Origin: an uncultured Asticcacaulis sp. | GTDB lineage: Bacteria; Pseudomonadota; Alphaproteobacteria; Caulobacterales; Caulobacteraceae | Assembly: GCA_946482045.1 (NCBI GenBank) | Contig: CAMLPZ010000142.1 | Coordinates: forward strand, 1 to 10,730 | Reading direction: 5' to 3' | Length of the DNA: 10,730 bases | Shown: positions 6,424 to 10,730 of the stretch, piece after piece | Position numbering within the stretch: position 1 is the first letter of the stretch | Layout: every line of letters starts with the position of its first letter | Notes under the pieces: model-generated | The model's input: only the letters and a program-made list of their open reading frames with translations | Told to the model about the DNA's origin: nothing | The model's database searches: none | Made by a program: the position numbers and the translations under genes

Positions 6424-7099
6424 AGGAAAACGCCTGGCTCAGGAAGAAACACCCTGCGACAGCGATTGCGGCACCCAACCCGCGCACGATCCATCGCCCT
6501 TTTTCAGAGTCGTTCAGCAAGCCAATCACGATACCACCCACGTGCAGCAAGCCGGTACTTAGCACGAAGCCAGTGCTGTAACCGATCGGATCGGCCGCAG
6601 ATGGCAATTCCTTTCCGTGCGCGTAGCCGTGAAAGGCGGCAAAGATGGCGACCAGGCTGCAAGCCAGCCAGACCGGCGCCTTAAAACCAGCTGTGACGAC
6701 CCCGCCCAGAACCAGGACCGACACGGCAATCCCCAGCTCGACAGGTGGCAGCGGCACATTCTGAATACCTAGGAACGCTCCCACCACCATCAGGACCGGA
6801 AAGATCACCGGAAGGGCGACGACGAGCGGACGGCCAAGCACCGCTCCCCACAATCCCACTGAGACCATCGCCAGCAGGTGATCCCATCCGGTCAGGGGAT
6901 GGAGAAAGCCGGATATGAGACCTCCGACCAAGCCGGTCCCGCTGTGTGCCAAGGCCGGGCTGGCAAACGCAGCGAGGGACAACAGCATGGCCAAGGCGGT
7001 CAAGAGGTGGCGCGGCTGAATATATTGCGGCGATGTCAGCCCAAAAGCCTGGTTGCGACGTATAGGGTCTGTGACACTTCGAAAGCGCGGCAATGACAT
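6416..7099 (-). CDS. HupE/UreJ-family membrane protein (putative nickel/cobalt transporter)
   Basis: This is a 227-aa integral membrane protein. A signal-like N-terminus ending FASPALA precedes a mature protein that starts HSGTG. The family signature follows as GFLHPLTGWDHLLAM, later FHGYAHGKE, and a Gly-rich helix containing TGLLHVGGI. These conserved His/Asp residues are the presumed metal ligands of HupE/UreJ proteins, which are linked to nickel or cobalt uptake. About six helices follow the signal. I chose the ATG at 7099, preceded by AGGA with eight bases of spacing. An in-frame ATG at 7123 (235 aa) falls at the predicted transcription start and has no room for a ribosome binding site. 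The extension before the signal sequence is still long, so an internal non-ATG start is possible. The gene forms an operon with the small membrane protein downstream and is divergent from DUF4198. Confidence 0.88.
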   Translation of the reverse strand: MSLPRFRSVTDPIRRNQAFGLTSPQYIQPRHLLTALAMLLSLAAFASPALAHSGTGLVGGLISGFLHPLTGWDHLLAMVSVGLWGAVLGRPLVVALPVIFPVLMVVGAFLGIQNVPLPPVELGIAVSVLVLGGVVTAGFKAPVWLACSLVAIFAAFHGYAHGKELPSAADPIGYSTGFVLSTGLLHVGGIVIGLLNDSEKGRWIVRGLGAAIAVAGCFFLSQAFSFA

Positions 7100-7127
7100 C
7101 CGGAGGTTCCTGTTGACGATCATAACT

Positions 7128-7155
7128 CTTACGAAGAAGGCTCATGAAGTGATGA
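7128..7155 (-). promoter_or_regulatory. Candidate ECF-sigma promoter for the HupE operon
   Basis: Read on the minus strand: TCATC (7155-7151), 17 bases, CGTAAG (7133-7128). Transcription would start near 7122, about 22 bases before the ATG at 7099. Both elements match the barrel-gene promoter exactly. The -35 lies over the start codon of the divergent DUF4198 gene, so transcription of one gene may interfere with the other. Confidence 0.55.
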
Positions 7156-7970
7156 CCGCGCGAGCGCTTTTTTCCATTGCTGCTGCCGTTCTCGGCATGG
7201 CCTGGGCGCCGTTTGCATCGGCACACGACTTCTGGATTCAACCGCAGAGCTTTCACCTCAAGCCCTCCGGCACCACGCTGATGAGCCTGCAGGTCGGCCA
7301 CGGCAAGGACCGGCAGAAATCGCTGATGAAACGCGACCGCGTGGTACGCTTCGAGTCGATCACGACCGCCGGGCGCCTCGATCGCAGGAACGAACTGCGG
7401 TTGGGGGACAAGGAGACCGACTCGGTGCTGTCGTTCAAGACTTCGGGCCTGAACGTCCTCGCCTTCGAAACAAACGGGACCTACAGCGAACTGCCGGCCA
7501 TCCGTTTCAATGATTACCTGAAAGCCGAAGGCCTTACGCCGGCCATCGACCAGCGGACCCGGACGAACGCGACAGGCAAACCGGGGCGAGAAACCTACAG
7601 CCGCCGGGCTAAAGCCCTGGTGCAGGTCGGCGCATACACCCCCGCTGATGATGCACTGGTCACAAAGCCGGTCGGCCTTACCCTTGAAATCGTTCCGGAG
7701 GCGAATCCATACGCGCCCTCTTATAAGGACAGGCTGCCGGTCCGCATCTACTACATGGGAAAGCCGCTGGCGGGTGCGACAGTGATGCTGAACAATCTCG
7801 ACTTCGATGGCCGGCCCATCAAGCGGGTCCTCAGTGATGCCAATGGAAGTGCGATTTTCGATATACCGCGCAATGGAACTTGGCAGCTGAATGTCATCTG
7901 GACGCGCCCGGTACGCCAGCCCAAGGCCGATTTTGAAACCGTCTTTTCCAGCCTGACGCTTGGATTCTGA
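7152..7970 (+). CDS. Periplasmic DUF4198-family protein
   Basis: This 272-aa exported protein of the DUF4198 family was at one time labelled NikM-like and linked to nickel/cobalt uptake loci. A signal peptide (residues 1-24, MTARALF plus a hydrophobic stretch ending FASA) is cleaved before HDFWIQPQSFHLKPSG, the conserved family opening with an N-terminal His that could bind metal. The remainder is predicted all-beta, with an Ig/transthyretin-like C-terminal part that includes LPVRIYYMGKPLAGATV and NGSAIFDIPRNGTWQLNVIW. I chose the ATG at 7152. A GTG one codon earlier (7149) is equally placed after AGAAGG (7134-7139), and longer readings would add a non-signal extension. The gene is divergent from HupE with a gap of about 50 bases, which fits a shared task. 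A bidirectional terminator follows. Its promoter could not be identified confidently. Confidence 0.85.
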   Translation: MTARALFSIAAAVLGMAWAPFASAHDFWIQPQSFHLKPSGTTLMSLQVGHGKDRQKSLMKRDRVVRFESITTAGRLDRRNELRLGDKETDSVLSFKTSGLNVLAFETNGTYSELPAIRFNDYLKAEGLTPAIDQRTRTNATGKPGRETYSRRAKALVQVGAYTPADDALVTKPVGLTLEIVPEANPYAPSYKDRLPVRIYYMGKPLAGATVMLNNLDFDGRPIKRVLSDANGSAIFDIPRNGTWQLNVIWTRPVRQPKADFETVFSSLTLGF

Positions 7971-7988
7971 ACGAGGATAAACAGTGAA

Positions 7989-8021
7989 AATGCCTGGCCG
8001 CAAAGCCGGCGGCCAGGCATT
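7989..8021. terminator. Bidirectional terminator between convergent genes
   Basis: A 13-bp perfect stem (AATGCCTGGCCGC at 7989-8001 pairs with GCGGCCAGGCATT at 8009-8021) has a 7-base loop. It sits between the DUF4198 stop (7970) and the lipoprotein stop (8040). On the minus strand the stem is followed by a short T-run (bases 7990-7987), and it should also end plus-strand transcripts. Confidence 0.85.
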
Positions 8022-8039
8022 GTCACGCGGCGGGCACTG

Positions 8040-8282
8040 TTAATTGAGCGGCGTTGGTTCCGCGGTCGCATCGACGGCGACCACGTCGCTTGCCGAGACC
8101 GAAGCCGGTTCGGAATTGGCATCCGCCTTGGCCGCGGCAGCAAAGCCTGCGCCATATTTGGCATTGGCCTCAGGCGCCGGCGGCGTGACGACGACGGTCT
8201 TGCCACCGCCATCGCCGCCACCGCATGCGGTCAGCCCCAAAACCATGGCGCCCAGGGCCGAAACAATGATCAATCTTTTCAT
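8040..8282 (-). CDS. Small lipoprotein (80 aa) in an operon with DUF4331
   Basis: This 80-aa precursor has a type II signal peptide: MKRL, a hydrophobic core and the lipobox LTAC, with lipidated Cys20. A Gly-rich linker (CGGGDGGG) follows, then a short low-complexity domain ending in EPTPLN. The residues after the Cys are Gly, not Asp, so outer-membrane sorting is likely. The segment KYGAGFAAAAKADANSEP could form an amphipathic helix. The ATG lies 11 bases after the DUF4331 stop codon, and its AGGAG ribosome binding site overlaps that TAA, so the two genes are cotranscribed and probably cooperate. No catalytic motif is seen and the family is not recognised. It might anchor or assist the exported DUF4331 protein at the membrane (inference). 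Confidence 0.8.
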   Translation of the reverse strand: MKRLIIVSALGAMVLGLTACGGGDGGGKTVVVTPPAPEANAKYGAGFAAAAKADANSEPASVSASDVVAVDATAEPTPLN

Positions 8283-8293
8283 ATTCGGGCTCC

Positions 8294-9895
8294 TTAGCGA
8301 TGTTCGCTGAGTGGCGCACCGGCCAACGGAGCGTTGAGGTACGGGAAGCTGCCTTGCAGGTCCGTCGCCTTAATTGGTGCACCATCGGTAAACGGCACAT
8401 TCCCGACGGGGGCCTGAGCCGGCGTGCAGACGCCGAGATTGGTCGGGACAGAGTTTATGGGAATAGGGTGGCAAAGCGCGCCCATGGCGACCCGCAGTGC
8501 GATATCTACGGTGTCGTCACCCGGACGGCGTCCGTTCGGGAAGCCTGCCAGATCATCGCCAGCAACGCCGAGATTGCTCTGCTGCGCGCGCGCGGTCACA
8601 GCGACCGCCGTGTTGAGGCGGATCATCTCGGACGGCGTCACCGTCTCGAGCTGGTTGAGCGACGGCACGCCCGTCAGGAAGGCTGCCACCAGATCGTTGC
8701 GCGGGAAATTGGTCGGCGCAAGGTTCGGGATGTTGGTGCCCAAGGTGGCATTGACGGCATCCTTGAAAAGCAGGTTGAGGATCGCCGGCAGGGTCGGATT
8801 GGTTACGTAGGACCCAAACTGAGCATCGTCCGAGGGTTTGGATGCGTTGAATTTGTCCTTGTCGGGCAGGCCAATAACCACTTCGTTCACGAGCGGCATG
8901 CCCAGGCGCGACACCTGGGTATAGGCGCCCCCCGAAGCCGAAGGGCGTGCATAGGTGGCGTTGGGCGCCAGCAGACGTGCCTGCGGCAGGCTGGCGGTCT
9001 GCCAGCCACCGATGACACCATTGCCGCTGCCCGTCAGGCAAGAGATGGGCACCTCGATAGCGATCGAGGTGACGTTTTTTTTGCCGACCAGTTCGTCATT
9101 GGCGCGGTTCTGCTTGACACCGCCGGGGAAGCCCCCGCCGTCACCGGCGCCGGGCGCGCTGTCGCCCTCCACCGGGACGAAGTTCACCAAGTCGAAGATC
9201 GAGCCAAGATTGACCGCGAAGGCTTCGGCGCGCTGGCCGACGAACACCTTGCCGGCTGTCGAACAGCCTGGCAGATTCACGTTGTAGATATATTGGTTGG
9301 CATAGGCGTTATAATCGGCAAACGTCTTCTTGCCGCTATAGTCGAACGGCTTGCTAAAGCTTGTTCCGCCGCCGCTGGCATTGGTTGCCAGGGCTTTAGA
9401 GCCGGAGCGGCGGTCACCGGTGATGACCGTCAGGGTGTAGCTTTCGGTCTCGCCCAAGGCTGCGTTGTTGCCAGCCGAAATGGCACCAGCGTGGCGCAGA
9501 GGAATAGCATTCGTGGCGCCGCCGACATTGAGCGTCACGCCCGTATTGCCCACCAGGGCATTGCTGAACTTGAACTGGAAGGTCAGATCTTCCTTGGCGT
9601 CGCCGGTATTATCGATATGAATTTCATAGACCGCGTCCGGGTCCATGGTGAAATAGTTTGGCCCGCCGCCTGGGTCCTGAAGAGGCATATAGTTGGCGAT
9701 GAAGGTCACAAAGCCATCCCGGCCGGGTTCGTAGCTACGGAACATGTAGAAATCAGTCGAGTCGACCTTTGGCGATTTCGTAATGCCGGGCGCTTCGCGG
9801 TGACTTGATGCCATCGCTGCCGGTGCAAGAGCCGCAAGGCTAAGGACGCTGACTGTGGTGAGTATGGCAAGATTGCCGCGCTTCAATTTCCTCAC
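8294..9895 (-). CDS. Exported DUF4331-domain protein
   Basis: This 533-aa exported protein belongs to the DUF4331 family, whose function is unknown. The signal peptide (1-29, MRKLKRGNL plus a hydrophobic core ending in AAMA) is cleaved before SSHREAP, the family's hallmark opening. Conserved blocks follow: KVDSTDFYMFRSYEPGR, FIANYMPLQDPGGGPNYF and DAVYEIHIDNTGDA near the N-terminus, and FPNGRRPGDDTVDIALRV and PFTDGAPIKATDLQGSFPYL near the end. Four Cys are present, in LPGCSTAG, ISCLTG, ALCHP and GVCTP, and may form disulfides. The start is GTG at 9895, fixed by an excellent AGGAGG five bases upstream (9906-9901). Length and end fit the family. It heads an operon with the 80-aa lipoprotein and has an ECF-type promoter about 50 bases upstream, so it is probably a major induced product of the local sigma factor. 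Confidence 0.92.
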   Translation of the reverse strand: MRKLKRGNLAILTTVSVLSLAALAPAAMASSHREAPGITKSPKVDSTDFYMFRSYEPGRDGFVTFIANYMPLQDPGGGPNYFTMDPDAVYEIHIDNTGDAKEDLTFQFKFSNALVGNTGVTLNVGGATNAIPLRHAGAISAGNNAALGETESYTLTVITGDRRSGSKALATNASGGGTSFSKPFDYSGKKTFADYNAYANQYIYNVNLPGCSTAGKVFVGQRAEAFAVNLGSIFDLVNFVPVEGDSAPGAGDGGGFPGGVKQNRANDELVGKKNVTSIAIEVPISCLTGSGNGVIGGWQTASLPQARLLAPNATYARPSASGGAYTQVSRLGMPLVNEVVIGLPDKDKFNASKPSDDAQFGSYVTNPTLPAILNLLFKDAVNATLGTNIPNLAPTNFPRNDLVAAFLTGVPSLNQLETVTPSEMIRLNTAVAVTARAQQSNLGVAGDDLAGFPNGRRPGDDTVDIALRVAMGALCHPIPINSVPTNLGVCTPAQAPVGNVPFTDGAPIKATDLQGSFPYLNAPLAGAPLSEHR

Positions 9896-9910
9896 GAAAC
9901 CCTCCTGGAC

Positions 9911-9944
9911 GTGACACGACCGCCTGAAGCGATCGACCTGTCAC
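9911..9944 (-). repeat. Inverted repeat in the DUF4331 leader
   Basis: GTGACA (9911-9916) and TGTCAC (9939-9944) are perfect 6-bp inverted repeats, 22 bases apart, between the candidate -10 and the ribosome binding site. They could form a leader hairpin or a binding site, but the short arms make chance plausible. Confidence 0.3.
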
Positions 9945-9945
9945 T

Positions 9946-9973
9946 CCTACGGGGAGGTCCGGGATTTTGATGT
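9946..9973 (-). promoter_or_regulatory. Candidate ECF-sigma promoter for the DUF4331-lipoprotein operon
   Basis: Read on the minus strand: ACATC (9973-9969), 17 bases, CGTAGG (9951-9946). The spacer AAAATCCCGGACCTCCC matches the spacer of the barrel-gene promoter at 13 of 17 positions, including AAAAT and CCGGAC. The start site would be near 9940, giving a leader of about 45 bases. Confidence 0.65.
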
Positions 9974-9997
9974 TTGGAAGCGAAAATAAATGCGCGG

Positions 9998-10726
9998 CTA
10001 GAAGATTGAAGCCATCACATCAGGCATAGGTGAAGGCGTCAGGATATCCGCCCAGCGCCATTGGCCTGATCCTACTGCCAGCACCACAGTGGTCTGGCGG
10101 TCAGGTATCAGAAACAGGACAGGTCCCTGGTTTTGTATTTGGAGGCATTCAGGCCGGGATGACACAACTGCCTTTACTAGCAGGGCGCGTAACAGCGCAG
10201 TACCGCCCGACTGCGTTCCCTCCGCCCACTGTCCGTCCCACAACATGACAGCATTGGCAACCGAGCGCCCTGAGGCTGGAATGGCGGCAATACCTTGCTG
10301 GACTTCAGGGCTTTGAGCAAAGGCTTCGGCCAGGTCCTGCGCCAGGTTACAGGCCGCCCCCGGCTCTCCCGCCGATATGAGTTGGAAGCTGCCAACCAGC
10401 GCCATATCGACTTCGCTTAAAGACGAGGAAGAAGACTCTTCCGGGTTAATCGCGCGTTCCAGACCCTCGTTCGCCGTTGGCAGGGCCCTGTGCTCACTTG
10501 ATTCAGGTTTGGAGCGGCTCTGTGCGACACGCCCCACCGGCTCCAGGGTTGAAACAAGTGAGGCGGTGACCATGACGCCCTGGTCGCCGGCAGACTTTTC
10601 GCCCGGACCGTTGAGTTGCAGACAAAGTGCAAGGCCAACGATGATATGGCCCGCTACAACGACCGCCCCAACGCCCACGCGTCGCTTGAGCTTGTGTAGC
10701 ACGATGCTGGAAGGCTCAAATTTCAT
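9998..10726 (-). CDS. Single-pass envelope protein with TonB-like topology (unknown family)
   Basis: This 242-aa protein is not recognised with certainty. A short basic N-terminus (about 1-17, HKLKRR) precedes one membrane helix (about 18-38, VGVGAVVVAGHIIVGLALCL). A Ser/Glu-rich linker (about 40-105, with a run of Ser at 98-102) leads to a compact C-terminal domain (about 110-230). That domain contains CNLAQDLAEAFAQSP, VANAVMLWDGQW and VLAVGSGQWRWADIL. Cys126 and Cys194 could form a disulfide. The layout of short cytoplasmic tail, single helix with a His, linker and periplasmic domain resembles TonB, but no TonB C-terminal motif is seen. The ATG overlaps a TAA (sequence TAATG at 10728-10724), suggesting coupling to a gene just outside the window, so the left part of its operon is unseen. 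The start is therefore well placed, although the frame remains open to the window edge. Confidence 0.75.
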   Translation of the reverse strand: MKFEPSSIVLHKLKRRVGVGAVVVAGHIIVGLALCLQLNGPGEKSAGDQGVMVTASLVSTLEPVGRVAQSRSKPESSEHRALPTANEGLERAINPEESSSSSLSEVDMALVGSFQLISAGEPGAACNLAQDLAEAFAQSPEVQQGIAAIPASGRSVANAVMLWDGQWAEGTQSGGTALLRALLVKAVVSSRPECLQIQNQGPVLFLIPDRQTTVVLAVGSGQWRWADILTPSPMPDVMASIF

Positions 10727-10730
10727 TAGA

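Noticed and set aside
6681..8003. A 440-codon minus-strand frame across DUF4198 and HupE
   Set aside because: It lies antisense to DUF4198 and out of frame with HupE, without recognisable motifs.
8300..9808. A 502-codon open frame opposite the DUF4331 gene
   Set aside because: It is a mirror of a well-supported gene in G+C-rich DNA. The minus-strand gene has a signal peptide, family motifs and an excellent ribosome binding site, while this frame has none.
1..10730. tRNA or rRNA genes, CRISPR arrays, insertion-sequence ends, toxin-antitoxin pairs
   Set aside because: No supporting sequence was seen beyond the short integrase remnant at the left edge.

Overview
The window looks like part of an alphaproteobacterial chromosome, most likely a sphingomonad or caulobacter-like organism (inference). 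The grounds are moderately high G+C, a large TonB-dependent receptor of a type familiar from those groups, a small Rhizobiales-like beta-barrel protein, and an ECF sigma factor paired with a ChrR-type cupin anti-sigma factor. No tRNA, rRNA, CRISPR array or intact transposase was seen. One end carries a short remnant of a tyrosine recombinase, so the region may have been rearranged or acquired.

Layout, left to right. Bases 1-1301 are one open frame: about 18 codons that match the C-terminal core of a phage-type integrase run directly into an N-terminally truncated S41 (tail-specific) peptidase. Next comes a secreted outer-membrane beta-barrel protein (1462-2298, +), then a 681-aa TonB-dependent receptor (2403-4448, +). 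A 342-base gene-free stretch rich in inverted repeats leads into an ECF sigma factor (4791-5399, +), which overlaps a cupin anti-sigma factor (5386-5931, +). Converging on these is a two-gene membrane operon on the minus strand: a HupE/UreJ-family protein (7099-6416) and a small polytopic protein (6423-5944). Divergent from HupE is a periplasmic DUF4198 protein (7152-7970, +). A strong hairpin separates it from a convergent minus-strand operon that encodes a 533-aa DUF4331 protein (9895-8294) and an 80-aa lipoprotein (8282-8040). The last gene (10726-9998, -) is a single-pass, TonB-like-topology protein of unknown family whose start overlaps an apparent upstream stop codon.

The main result is a promoter-like pattern, (T/A)(G/C)ATC-N17-CGTA, in the correct orientation in front of four transcription units: the beta-barrel protein, the sigma/anti-sigma operon, the HupE operon and the DUF4331-lipoprotein operon. 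Two of the four also share most of their 17-base spacer. TGATC/CGTA-like elements resemble what is known for RpoE/ChrR-type (ECF11-like) sigma factors. The simplest reading is that the locus encodes its own sigma factor and that this factor switches on a set of envelope proteins.

Taken together, the cluster looks like one locally regulated envelope module: outer-membrane receptor and barrel, periplasmic DUF4198, inner-membrane HupE plus partner, exported DUF4331 plus lipoprotein, and a possible TonB-like protein. HupE/UreJ and DUF4198 point weakly to nickel or cobalt handling, and the ChrR cupin points to an envelope or oxidative signal. Neither substrate nor signal can be read from the sequence.
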